Below, one piece after another: positions 23,073 through 34,890 of a stretch of DNA of 64,000 bases. Location of the stretch: assembly GCA_963920575.1 (NCBI GenBank), contig OY986972.1:18270502-18334501 (forward strand), read 5' to 3'. Under the pieces are notes generated by a model. The model searched no databases. It saw nothing but the letters and a program-made list of their open reading frames with translations, and was not told the origin of the DNA. Source of the stretch: Narthecium ossifragum (lineage: Eukaryota > Streptophyta > Magnoliopsida > Dioscoreales > Nartheciaceae). The position numbers and the translations under genes were made by a program. Each line of letters starts with the position of its first letter. Position 1 is the first letter of the stretch.

Positions 23073-24632
23073 TGATAAGTGCATGAAAGTGCACTCTGAA
23101 CATGACTAAGCGCAGCTTATTTGCTGAGTTTTCATGATTAATATAGATGATTTCGTCCGTATATGTTGCTTCACAAAGTTATTTGTATTATGTAGGAAAT
23201 TGAAGCCAAGATGGGTCTTTAAAGCCAACATTGTACCTTCTCAGAAGGAACCAGATGATGTACTATACATGGTTTGAAAGCTCTGAAAGTCTAGTTTTTG
23301 GATAATTTTACGGTTCGTGATTCTGAGTTTTTTAGAGGAAGTTATGGAAATATTAGTACCAATGGCCCAGTCTGCATGGCAAAACAGTAAATACTCAGGA
23401 ACAACGGATCGATCATGTTCCCTAAAAGGATCCATCCTTTTATGCAGACAGATCTGACAGAACGCATACTTTTCAGATGATCATAGAAGGATCGATCCTC
23501 CTTTCACTCGAGAATATTGAGGAGAAGGATCGATCTTTCTCCTATCGAAGGATTCATCCTACTGAGAAGGATCCATCCTACTGAGAAGGATCGATCCTTT
23601 GCCTTACAAAAATCGATCTTACTCGGGTGACCCAGGTTACGGAGAAATAGAGAAGAAGAAGATCGATCTGTGGCCTTCAGAGGATCGATCCTTTGTCGAG
23701 CGGATCTGAATACGAGCCATCAGATTTAATCCAAAGGCTGAAATAAAAGTTAGGGTTTCATGTCCATATATAAGGGGAGTTCTTGGACGTTTTTGGGGGC
23801 TCTTTTCGGGACGTTTTTTAAATGAAGAAGATGAAGACATCTCCATCCATGGCCGAGTAATTCGCGGGCATGGCGGACAGATGATCTAGCGAGGATTAGG
23901 GTTTCTTCTTCATCATGGTTCATAGTTTTAATCTTTATTGCTAAACTCTTTTCTATGTATTGAATCTTTAAAATTTTTTTTCAGATTATAGATTCCTATG
24001 TGGATGATTAATATTATGAATCCAGTCATGCATCTTTCATGATCTTATAATCCCATAGTTTTATCTATTGTTTACGTACTTTATCTCGTGAAAATCTTTG
24101 CTATGCATTGCCGATTGTGAGAGTTGGTATTGTGTATTCTTAGAGATCTGGTTAAATAGAGTTAGGGCTTTGTCCCGATGAACTTTTGCTATACGTTGCC
24201 TGTAGTAAGAGCCGGTATCATATATTCTAAGGTTTGGGTTGGATGATATTAGAACTATAATAAGGAAGAATCAATCGTAGGAATAGACATTTATATATTT
24301 TGTTAGATTCATAATTTCATATCTTCCGGTTAAGGTGATTGGGATGTGAATCCCTTAACTGAGTATTGAATGAACCGTTGGTAGAAGAAGAACCTAAGTC
24401 AGAGTGAAGTGATTCCCGATGCCTAGCCTTATCAAAATCCTGATATCTTTAGTTAACCTTACATTATAATTAAATCATTTGATCTAATTTAGTTAATTCT
24501 TAAGTTCTCGTTTGTCTTCAATTCATTGTTATTTGCGTTTTGGATCCTTTCTGCTTGTCTCTCTGTGGGTTCGACCTCTCTTATGCTGTACTGCACCGCG
24601 ACCGCTATGCGTGACACATTTGAGCGATATCA
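23073..24632 (+). mobile_element. Solo LTR of Athila/Tat type inside LTR I
   Basis: It begins TGATAAGTGCATGAAAGTGC and ends TTTGAGCGATATCA. The 3' part TCTCTGTGGGTTCGACCTCT is the usual pre-primer region of Athila/Tat LTRs. Its flanks are AGCTA and AGCAA; the uninterrupted relative in copy A reads GGGAAGCAACCCCGA inverted, so this is a duplication of AGCAA with one later change. Positions 23400-23700 contain many AAGGATCGATCCTT-type palindromes. It has no internal region. Confidence 0.85.
23400..23700. repeat. GGATCGATCC palindrome cluster
   Basis: At least eight copies of GGATCGATCCT or close variants (GATCCATCC, GATCGATCTT) occur within 300 bp of the Tat-type LTR. The same cluster is present at 50905-51115 in the related LTR K. 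Confidence 0.8.
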
Positions 24633-25972
24633 AGCAACCCCGAAAACTCAGATGAACAGTAAAATATAATATTATATGTTCTGAACATATAATATTATTT
24701 AAATCACCAAGATCCTCTACTTAGCGGCTAAATGACCCAGTCCAAACAACGTCAGATTCAACATCCAACTTAGATATCAGTAGATAAACATGCTGGGATC
24801 AACATATTCAAAATCGGGAAACATCCACCGGCTCGATTACCGGAAAAACACTAATCTAAAGCGCTAATCTCACTAATTTACTTTTACTTGCTGCAACGCA
24901 GCCCACTCGTAGGAAAATCATAACAATTCGTAGGAAAATCAGAAAATTATGAAACCAGTTGGGTCTGAGAGTACATTCAAAGATCTACAACTCTTATGTG
25001 CTTCATAGCCCAATATCATGCACGTACCGGTCAGAAAACATACCGTAAACCGGATGTTATTCAGAAACAGCAGAAACTGAAAAATCCGAGATTAAACATG
25101 CTTAAATCCTACTAAAATCTCAACCAAAGCTTATGAAACTTAAAGCAGAAATTATACTAAGAAGAAGGCACCCAACAACACCAAGAACATCAAGATCTAA
25201 TGGCTAGAGCAAGAGAAAACCCCTAAACTAACTCAAGTAGGTAGAAACCCATCAGAAACGCAATCCTAGGCTGATTCCCCGCTAACCAGTCACTAACCCA
25301 GCTTCAAACCACACCAGGGATCTTCCTCTTACTGCTACGAATCTAACGACCCTTCAAGCTCCCAAAACGGTTGCCGAAAGAGGGAGAACGGAGGGGAAGA
25401 AGGTGTTGCTGGAAACAGGGGAAGCAGGGCCGCGGGAAGAAGAAGGAAGAAGGAGAAGGAAGAAGAAGGAGAAGAGGAAGAAGGGGAAGAGGAAAGCCGG
25501 GGAAGGGGGAGAAGAAGAGGATAAGGGAGAGGAGGTTTCTCTTCTCTCCCTCTGACAGTGGAGAGCGACGGTCGGCCGTCCTCTCAAAAAACACCACCAA
25601 GACTTTCTGGCACAGGAAGATCAATCTTCTTTTCATGGAAGATCGATCTCCATAGCAAGGAAGATCGATGTCAAGCAAGGAAGATCGATCTTCTTGCCTA
25701 GAAACTCAAAATTGGGCTAAAACACAAGCCCAAGCTCGGATCTTCCGATCCCGGGTCCACCAAACCATTCTATTCAAACACTAACACAATCGCGGTCAGT
25801 GTGTACACACGTGGGTGTGAAACAAACCGACAATGCCCAATTTACCAAATTGCCCTTGCGGTCCAAGAAACAATACGATCCACCGGATCACGCGCTAGAC
25901 GCGAACAATCAAACGAGCCATGGGTCTGACCCAGCCGATCGACCCAGGACTAGAGGGAAAGGTTCTCACATC

Positions 25973-26584
25973 TATAACGGCCCCCGCCGTCCTGGGCCAT
26001 CCAGGGCCTACGGGCTTCGTCAAGGATCCACCCGAGGGCTCCACCCGACATAATATTGTCCGCTTTTGACTCATCGTAGAAATCTGGAAAAACTTTTCAG
26101 TAGGTCACCCATCCCAGGAGGCAAGCACACTTAACCTTGGAGTTTTCTGACGGATCTCTGCCATCCCGATTACCTGGCTCGATCACAAGCCCTTCGCTGG
26201 CACAAATCGGCTAACAGACCTACAACCGGCTTACTCTGATACCATATGTAACGGCCCCCGCCATCCGGGGCCGTCCAGGGCCTACGGGCTCTGTCCAGGA
26301 TCCACCGGAGGGCCCCACCCGACACAATATTGTCCGCTTTTGGCTCATTCTAGAAATCTGAGAAAACTTCCTAGTAGGTGACCCATCCCGAGATCGCTCC
26401 AATGCAAGTACGCTTAACCTCGGAGTTTTCTGATGGATCACTGCCATCACGGCTTTAAAGCGCATTGTGTCTTATAAGGGTTACTAATATACTTATTATG
26501 TACGTGGGGTTAGTTACCCGGTTACCTGGTTTGGCCACAAGCCCTCCAGGCGAACACCGATACCTAGGTACCCCGGGTCTCACA
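25973..26584 (-). mobile_element. Cassandra-like TRIM with 5S rRNA-derived LTRs
   Basis: Two related LTR-like units lie in tandem on the minus strand. The upstream LTR (26247-26584 in plus coordinates) runs TGTAACGGCCCCCGCC...GGTCTCACA, and the downstream one starts TATAACGGCCCCCGCC at 25973. Next to the first LTR the minus strand reads TGGTATCAGAGT (about 26234-26245), the initiator-tRNA-Met primer site. Both units contain an inverted 5S rRNA-like stretch (GGTGACCCATCC... then GTACGCTTAACCTCGGAGTT, about 26375-26440 and 26104-26150). This combination defines Cassandra TRIMs, which carry the 5S promoter in their LTRs. The downstream LTR lacks about 70 bp. No target duplication is visible. Confidence 0.8.
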
Positions 26585-26689
26585 ACCCAACCGCGTCAAA
26601 ATGACTGGTTTTTACATTGCACCAAAAGGTGTACTACACTACACCATACAATACACACAAGATTAGACGCAAAATCATGCAGCGGATGG

Positions 26690-29545
26690 AGCTGCTGCTG
26701 TACCGGGCACAACTACAAGACGTACGAGTGCGTCAGGATGAATGAGTGCTCTACAAGTCTTCTTATTGTGCCCAAGTACCTTACACCTCGAACATCTCCG
26801 CATTGCTCTCGACTGCCTCGCCTTGAGACGACAACCTTCTCTTCCTTCTCTTCCCCTTCTTGATTACACAGTGAGGTGGATAGACGGGTGGGTCTTCCTC
26901 GCTGCCTTTTGGCCAAAACTCCTGTGAAGCGATGGGGTGAATCATGTCGGCGTAGGTCGCTCTATAATTATCGGACATGAACCACATCTCACAATAGTCG
27001 TATTCGAGCATGGTATTTCATGCGTGTTCCATTCTTTGCACGAACAATCACGATTTGCTATATTCACCGTGTGGTATGCTTCACCGTATTGAACTTGGGA
27101 GTTCGTCACGCTCGATTCTACGATAGTCATGTGTCATCTCTTTTCTTTAGCAATATTGAGCTCATTCTCTGTCCACGGAGTCAAAGTGCTCTCCATGTGG
27201 GCCGATTCCCTGTTTCTCATGAAGAAGTAGGAGGCTACCTTACGCCGTGTTATTTCCATAATGAATTGGATCAGTAGTGCCTTGGCATCCTTCAACACCC
27301 CATTGAAGCTCTCGACCATATTTGTTGACAACATTTTATACCTTCGTCCACAAAAGCAGTGTGTTGCCCACTTCTCCGCTGGGATGTCTTGGATATAATT
27401 AAACTGTTATGGATACCTCTCTTTCAACTGATCCATGATCCGTATGAAACTTGCCTCCGTGCTCGCAAGCGTGGCCGACCAAAACATGTTATACGGATGA
27501 GAACGCCTCGGTGCGTTGATAAGGTTGCGCGACAGATGGACCATGCAGAACTCATATGCGGCATCTGGGAACACGTCCTCCACAGCCTTGACTATGCCTT
27601 TGTGTCGATCGGAGATGATGGTCAATGTCTCAAATGGAGTGATGCATTGGCGCAGGCGTACGATGAACCAAGACCAAGAAGCCGCATATTCTTTTTCCCC
27701 TACGCTAAACGTTATTGGAACGATGTGATTGTTGGCGTCCATTCCAATTGCGATAAATATCATCCCTGGATATCTTCTAGTGACGAATGTCCCGTCTATC
27801 CTGATGACTAGTCGGAGATGATTTTTGAATGCGTGTGTGCACGCACCAAAGGCCCAGAAAATCCTCTGAAAACGTTTGCACGAATCCAACTGGAGTGTTA
27901 TCACAATTCTAGGATCCCTCATCATTAGCTTCCGCATATAAGGCCGTAACATATTGAATGAGTTATCATACGTGCCGCGTACTTGTGTACATAGGAAATT
28001 ATTGTTCACGTGCGATTATGTAGTACGTGTATAACTAAGAAAAACACGTGTATAAGCTGAAACACGTCTGAAGTATAGGAGTCTTCAGTTCATTCTACCT
28101 GTCCGTTTTGTACGCATATAATATAATGTGCTTACAAACATACAAGTATATAGTTATATGCGTCAACCTTAAGTTATATGCTCACCAAAGTAAGAACTTT
28201 ATCTTTTACGTGATATGCCTTCCAGTAGGACACACGTACGCCGTATCTATGCACAAGCTCGGTTACGATCATCTTCATGTTGTATTTGTCACTTGCTGCT
28301 ACTTGCGTTTTTATCTCCTTGGCGATAAAGGAGCACATCAACTGCTTGTGCCTATGCCCAACCAAAGGTCTGTTGCACGTGTGGTCTTTGACGAATACGC
28401 TTACCCGGAAAGTCGGTAGTAGCCCATGTATTCTTCTACCAATGAGCTTCCATGACCAGCTAACATCAGGAGAATGTGCAAGCACTTTATCCCCCTTGCA
28501 TTTCTTTAACCTATATTCGAACCGGCGCGCTATGGCGTATCTTGCGAGCGACAGCTTAAGGTTTGCCTTGTCAGGGTACCTCTTTCCAACATATGGCTCA
28601 GGGGCATTCAAAATGTAGGTTGCTTGAGCTTCCGGTGTTTTGAAGTTGAGACGTACTCATCTGCCTCATCACAGTCAAATATCTCCGATGGCTCCCCGCA
28701 GTCGCTACCAACTACCCAGTCATTCATAAAATATATTTCCTCGTATGGGTCATACGTGTCGAAAGCTAACCCGTCTTCATGACTGTGTGTACAAGGAGTT
28801 CAAAAATTAGTACTCGTAAAAGGATCAAAACATACACGTGTTCCGATTTATATGCGTGCATGAACACGTGTGTGAGCTAGTAATACACGCGAAAAGCATG
28901 TAAACCGCGTATACTTTCATAAATTTTGTACATGTGCGTAGCCTATAAATACTCGTGAAAATAAGTTAAGACACGTATGTAGAATTTTATACACGCACAT
29001 CTTATAATTATACCCGTGCTTCTATAACTTACCACTCGGCCTCCGGTGTGAGTCCGTTAATCGACATCTCTTGGATCAGTTGAGCTAATTCTTTGTCTCC
29101 GCTGAGACATGGTTCAAGAGATGTGTTCAGATCAATGTCATGCAGTATGTGTGGAATAGTTGCTGGCTCTAACAGTGAGACGTCGCTGTTCGAACTAAGA
29201 CATGCATTAGAAGACGAGCAAACTACCTTATTCTTCAGTGAACAATGGGCGAGATGCATACCTTGAGTCAACCGCCACTTCTACAGTGGAGGTGAATACT
29301 CTAACGACTGTGCATGATGGTCGTGCAAGAAGATGAAAGAGCTGGGCCATGTCATTGTCGTCGTCTAGACGGCTATATGATCTATATGGATCGTCGGGTA
29401 TTTCGTATGTTAAGAATAACTCAACGTCAATAGGAGATAGATTGCTGAGAACGTAGAAGTGAGCCTTCAATTGAGCAAGAGTAATGTCCGACGAGAACTC
29501 GTTGATCATGGAAATACCCCCCCAAATAATATGGAACGCGTCCAT
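26690..29545 (-). pseudogene. MULE-1 transposase (MURA-type)
   Basis: Reading on the minus strand from 29545: an N-terminal domain (DAFHIIWGGISMINEFSSD); an exon at 29029-29271; an acidic segment (DPYEEIYFMNDWVVGSDCGE, about 28640-28790); a MuDR DNA-binding domain at 28174-28617 (YVGKRYPDKANLKLSLARYA); and the MULE transposase core at 27407-27960 with IRIDGTF (first Asp) and ISDRHKGIVKAVEDVFPDA (second Asp) then CMVHLSRN. NMVESFNGVLKDA (about 27275-27325) holds the expected Glu. A SWIM finger follows (CSCKEWNTHEIPCSN, about 27018-27062), in which the last ligand is Asn instead of His. The tail is PPHCVIKKGKRRKRR, and a zinc knuckle CSRCKVLGHNKKTC lies in another frame near 26750-26800. Frame breaks near 28640 and 26800 make it non-functional. 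It would cut and join the inverted repeats. Confidence 0.85.
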
Positions 29546-29758
29546 GATTTATAACCTGTCCGTTGAAGTGGCAATGCAGCGGAACACTTCTCATTGCCTT
29601 GCATGTGTGAAGAGCTCTCTCTGATGAACTATTTTGTTGAAGAAAACTGAGACGTCCGAAGGTAGAGAAGATGAGGTAGTGGAAAGGGAGGAGAGATGAA
29701 AGAATAAGGGAGAAGAGTGGGAAGGGAGAAGACAAGAGGAGGCAGTGGAGGCAGTGGA

Positions 29759-31829
29759 TGTCACACCCCGACCCAGAAAATCCATCCAGTCCGGGGCGTG
29801 AGGGCCCTAAATCTAAAAATCAAATGGCGAGAGTCTCCCCTGTACATTTCACTTTAGAGCATGGTACACAATTATAATATTCACAATTAATTTAAATTAT
29901 CATGTCATCAAGTCATAATAACTAAGTACTAAAAGACTCAATTAACTTTTAAAAGCTACAATAATGATACAAGTCCTCTAGTACAGCAATCTCTGATCAA
30001 TTTTACATCAAATTAGAATACAAATACATTTCTCCTTCAGATTACAATTTATACACTTATAATCCTTATTCAATCACTAAACTACTAGGTAGATATAGCG
30101 GTGAAGTTCGGAATCGATCCACAGGGAAAATGTTGGAAATCAAAATCAATTCTCAAAACTCTAAAACTAAGCAAAAGGATCAAAGATAGGATAGAGTTAT
30201 CTAAACTAATAAAGAAAAGAAATATAATGTTGATCAATTTGAATCAATGGATAGGTGACTTAGGTATTACTCAATCCGCCCTAGTTTCACCTTCAATCTT
30301 CTCTAGTTATCCTCTTGTTCCCTTCTCTAAACATTATGAATCCACAACTTCTTAAGCTTACATGAATCCCTAAAATAAGGTTTATGTTTCCAACGACATA
30401 ATCTATCTTTGTTTAGCATAAATCATCTTTGGTCCTACGATTACATTAAATTATTCTACTACTAACGACCTTAGCATGACTCATTTTCATGTAGCATAGA
30501 CTATCTCAAAGGTAAATCAAAAATCACATAAAAACCATCCTATGAATCTCTACAATCAATCACAGAAATCATGTAGGACTGAAAATACGTCAAGGAACTC
30601 TGTTCCCTCAACTCTATTAACATTAAAAAACATATTCATAAGATCATGTCTTGAGAAGATTAAAAGATTCAAACCAAAGAAGATAGAAAACTATATTAGG
30701 GTTTCATGAATAATCCTAAATACAAGAATTAGCAACTCATCTTTTGGATGAAAGCCATCGGGTTGGAATAGGAAGCTGTCACCATCCACATCCTCTCCTT
30801 CTTCTTCTTCCTCCTCCAAAGATTGACAAAAAGATGAGAAGTTTGACTGGAATAACCCCTTTATATAATAAAAACCCTTAATCCCGGAATTAGGGTTATG
30901 GCTAAGTTGAGTTGGACCTCTAGTGCAACTCGGAATTCCTAGTTTAGTTCTGACAGCCTCTTCTGGTCGTGACTGGGTTCAACCCGTCCGGAATTTGGAA
31001 ATGTACTCAACAGAAAAGATGTAGATTAGGAAGTCTTCTATCCTCCCCCGATGATTTTATAATATTCTGACTTATGTGAAATATTTGGCGAATATTCTCA
31101 TGAGCATCGACGGACCAGTTTCTAGCAACTGTATATCTTCATAGTCTTCAAAACTGGTATTAATCTGTCAGGCATCTCGTCAAGTGTCCAACATGAAAGT
31201 TGTAGCTTTTGAAGTCTTCTATCACGTACTAAATTTCCAGAATATTTGGACATATAAAGAATTTCTGGGGAATATTCTTCTGACAGGCGATGAAACAGTC
31301 TTTATCATATAAATTCATCTTTTTAGCTGAATTCCTTGTATTTTTTCTCATATCATGATTAAATCTGAAATCAACTAACAAACAATTAAATACAACTACT
31401 CTAGGCCTAACAAAGGTAATTTAAGGGGTTTAATTAGGAATAATTAGTGACTTATCGCAAACCAAACCCTAGAGCTAACTTAACCCAAAGATTTAGGTAA
31501 AAACCCTATCTTAAATGCTAATCCAAGCTTCAATCCTTGCTTATCCTCCGTGATTCGCCGTCCTATGTCACCGTCTCCAGCTCGTCGGAGTCCTCCCACA
31601 ACCGCAGCCATCGCCGGAGAAGGAAGAGAGACTGCCACGGGAGAGAGAAAGGGAAGGAAGGAGAAGGGGTAGGGGGCCCTCGCCGCCGCCTCCAGGTCAT
31701 CGGGGAAGGAAGGAGGGTTGCCACGGGAGAGAGAAGGGAAGGAAGGAGGAGGGGGCTTGGGCACGGGGAAGGTAGGGGAAGGAAGAGGAAAAGAAGAGAA
31801 AAAGAAAAGAAAGAGAGAGCGAGCGAGCG

Positions 31830-31877
<48 letters not shown>

Positions 31878-32232
31878 TAAGCCACTTAAGTGGCTTAGCC
31901 GGTTTAGACGAGCCAACTGATCGGACTGAATCCGATTTGGCTCAAAATTGCGATCTCGTCGCAATCTCATCAGGATCTGACGATCGCGACGATCGCGAAC
32001 GCTCCTACTAGATCTATTCAATCACGTAAATCAATCAAGGCTGTGTGTGCTCTACGCGGATGTGAAACCAACTACCAAGGCGCAATTTACCAAATTGCGG
32101 TAAATTGCCCTTGGGGTCCAAAAGCAGTGATGTGATCAACCGATCGCAATGCAAGGCCAATCGGGCCAAACCAACCAAGCCAGACTCTCGACCTAACATG
32201 GTCGGACTGGGTCGAAGGAACAGGTCCTCATA
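29759..32232 (-). mobile_element. Solo LTR (copy E), with nested Athila/Tat LTR fragment
   Basis: It begins TGTCACACCCCGACCC and ends AGGTCCTCATA on the plus strand, the terminal CACA having become CATA. GTGGA flanks it exactly (29754-29758 and 32233-32237). Its ends match copy F closely, including the CACTTAAGTGGCTTAGCCGG palindrome at 31883. The middle is replaced by an Athila/Tat LTR. An (AG)n tract lies at 31830-31875; frames over 31480-32021 are low-complexity artefacts. Confidence 0.9.
30055..31457 (-). mobile_element. Athila/Tat LTR fragment nested in LTR E
   Basis: It aligns along its whole length with the LTR at 8782-13897, from TATCCTTATTCAATCAC to AGTGACTTAT, but lacks about 60 bp at its 3' end, including the GACGATCA terminus. 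The TG start has mutated to CG. It has neither of the two solo LTR insertions found in the other copy and so supplies the empty sites. No duplication is visible. Confidence 0.8.
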
Positions 32233-32476
32233 GTGGAGGCAGTGGAAAGGGATGAGAGATGAAAAAATAAGAGAGAAGAGTGGAAAGGGAGAAGAGAAGA
32301 GGAGGCAGTGGAGGGGGAGAAGAGAAGATGGCGGGAGGAACTATACTCAGCGGGAGGGAGGAAGAGGCTTCGGGAAGAAGACACATCCCGTCGCATTAAA
32401 TGCGATGGGAGGTTTTTTTTTTAAACCCAAAACAGAAGATGCATTAAATGCGGTTATGATGAGGAGAAACATGATG

Positions 32477-34890
32477 TGTCATACCCCGACCCAGAAAACC
32501 CATCCAGGACGAGGCGTGCGGGTTCCTACTACTATTCACATCCAATCTGGCGCAATACATTTGCGGAAAACAGAGATAAATTTAAACAATTTAACTTCCA
32601 GGGATAAAACTGTAATTCGATTAATAAAAACATCGAGTTGTACTATATAAACATCCGATACAAATTCTTATCAAACTCCTCCGAGGGAAATATTATACAA
32701 TACTCCAAAAGTCCTCGAGGGATGTTTATAATACACATAATCTATCAAAGTACAACAGTCATCCTGCAGCAACCTCAAGCACCTCTGGAAGTCGTCGTGG
32801 CACCAAAATCTGATCCCATCGGCTCTACCGAAGAAGAACTGGCGCCTGTACTTGCAAACGCAGTCCGGATAGTAGTGAGCGATAAGCTCAGTAGTGTGAG
32901 GGCCCGTCCTTCCGACCTGGCTCGACCGCGTGGGTCGAGAGCCTGTTTCCTGTTGGTTTGTTTCCGCGTCGGGTACGATCGGACGATCGTATGGCGGTTT
33001 GGACCCCGGTGGTCGGTTTCACACCCGCGTCGGGTAAATATGCCCTCTGGTGGTCGGTTTCACACCCGTGTTGCACCCACGGCCTTGGATTGATGTATGT
33101 GTTTGATTAGAATCTCTAGGGTGCGTCCGATCGGAAGATCGGAGCTCGATCGGAAGATCGGAGCTCGATCGGGAAAGATCGAATCGGGCGGCTGAGATAG
33201 ATCCGGATTTCTATATAAGCCCTGTACCTTTCTCTCTCTTTCCTTCTCTTCTCCTGTCGTTTTCTCTCCTTCTCTCTCTCCTTCGGCTGAGCTAGGGCTC
33301 AGAGACGTGGCTTTCGGAGCGCGGATCTTGGCGGCTTGACTGGTTGAACGCGTGGAGGAGCTACCCTACTTGCTCAAGTAGGTGTTTCTACCTCGATCTT
33401 AGGATCGGGTTCTCCTAGGATAGGTTTAATGCCTTTTCGCTATAGGAATACTTGTTAGAATGTTGTGTAGTTCATTGTGCATGTGTTATAGATGCTTTGA
33501 AGTATTCCTACCTCGCGATTTCCGTATTCTAACGGTTGGTTTTTGTATTATCGCCGTTTTGTCCGTTTTCGCCAGTTTTGACCTAGATAGGAGATTTAAC
33601 CATCAAAAACGTGATTTGTTCATACCATTGGTTTCCCCATCATTGATTACACATGCATGCAAAATCTCATCTATTTCCAACTTAATTTGATCCTTGAAAT
33701 CCAAAGAATTGGATTTCCGGCACTGTTCTGATGAACTGTGCCTAAGGCTCGACGGTCGATCGGTGCATCGACCGTCAAGTATTGATTTGCTCTTTCTGGG
33801 CCTGACGGTCGACCGTCGCATCGTCCGTCAGGCTCTGTCGGGTTTTTGACCTCCCACGGTCGATGCATGGATCGACCGCGAGAGTCTACTGTTTGGGGTC
33901 GTGTTAGCTCTGTTGCTTGGAGTGCTGAGAATTCGTTGTAATAACCACGGTTGTTCCGCCAAGTGTGGAGGTCCCGCTTGAAGAAGGGTGTCCTACATGA
34001 AACGTTATGTCCACCCTGTGTCAGGGAATGTCGGAGAAAGTCCACCCTTGAACAGTGGCTGTCGGAGGACGTACTTTGGACAGGTGCCCTTCGGGTTATT
34101 GACGGGATTTATGGGGTCCTTGGCAGGCCTCAGTACTTGGCACGGAGTTAGTTCAGTTGCAGTTCTCCTTTCTTGTGTGTGTCGTAGAGTAGAACCCTAC
34201 TGAGCTTAGTGCTCACTCCTACCCGGGCGGCGTTTGCAGGTGCAGATACCAGCTCTCCTGCGGTGGGCCCCAGTTGCTCGTCCTGCGGTGGCGCGTCGAC
34301 GTCAGGGCATGTTTGAGGGCCAGGATGGTTTCTGCTGTGCTTTTCAGGAGACTACTGATGATGTAACCTTTTATGAGTTTTATACATCTTTTGTACATGA
34401 GGACTGGTTTATGTAAATTTTAATGTAACTCTGTTTTATGTATAGTTTTGTAATAATAGGAGTTGTTAGATTTACTTCTGTCTTTTGACTGCTTGTTGTA
34501 ACTGTTTTCACCAGTTGCTGTTAGTAGATGTAGGAACCCCCCCTCGTGTCCCGGTCCGGGTGGGTCTTCCGGGCCGGGGCGCGACAGTATATATATAGAG
34601 ATTATAACCGATCTCGACCGTCCGATCCGATTCTTCTCGATCGAGCTCCGATCTTCTGATCGGAAGCAACCCTAAGGTCCTAATCAATCACATGCATCAA
34701 TCCAAGGCAGTGTGTGCAACGCGGGTGTGAAACTGACCACAAGGGGGTAATTTGGTACAAATAGCCAAATTGCCCCTGGGGTGAAAAACAACTATACGAT
34801 CATCCGATCGTACCCGACGCGGATCCAAACCAATAGGAAAAGGCCCTCGATCTACGCGATCGAGCCAGGTTAGAGGAACGGGTCCTCACA
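32477..34890 (-). mobile_element. Solo LTR (copy G), interrupted by inverted copy H
   Basis: It begins TGTCATACCCCGACCC at 32477 and ends GGGTCCTCACA at 34890 on the plus strand, with an exact TGATG duplication (32472-32476 and 34891-34895). It sits in the MULE-1 right arm; the left arm shows the unoccupied sequence (CCAACATGCATCCTG, inverted). About 420 bp from the left and 300 bp from the right remain; the middle is missing and replaced by copy H in the opposite orientation. Confidence 0.9.
32895..34586 (+). mobile_element. LTR copy H, plus orientation, inside copy G
   Basis: It begins TGTGAGGGCCCGTCC and ends GGGCCGGGGCGCGACA. Length is 1692 bp. Flanks are AGTAG and GTATA, so there is no target duplication; the insertion was accompanied or followed by loss of the centre of copy G. 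A 19-bp unit GATCGGAAGATCGGAGCTC is doubled at about 33128-33166, and a CACACCCG block is doubled near 33016-33072. The hairpin minisatellite is at 33750-33880. No coding function is credible. Confidence 0.85.

Larger units (their letters stand above)
21936..25970 (-). mobile_element. Long-LTR family copy I with nested Tat-type solo LTR
   Basis: It begins TGTCGCGCCCCGACC at 21936 and ends GGTTCTCACA at 25970 on the plus strand. Without the insertion at 23073-24632 it is about 2.47 kb. The left flank CGTGT has no match on the right, where a Cassandra-like element starts two bases later, so the duplication was lost. It lies between the two convergent genes of MULE-1. A GA-rich tract (25370-25540) gives spurious Arg/Glu-rich frames, and AAGATCGATCTTC palindromes cluster at 25610-25695. 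Confidence 0.85.

Noticed and set aside
21936..25970. Left target duplication CGTGT of LTR I
   Set aside because: No matching CGTGT follows either the LTR end or the Cassandra-like element, so I do not claim a duplication for this copy.
26100..26445. 5S rRNA-like sequences
   Set aside because: They are partial, diverged and placed inside two LTRs next to an initiator-tRNA primer site; no complete 5S gene or tandem 5S array is present.
29759..34890. LTRs E and G as the two ends of one intact retrotransposon
   Set aside because: Each has its own different target duplication (GTGGA and TGATG), and the DNA between them is MULE-1 arm sequence.
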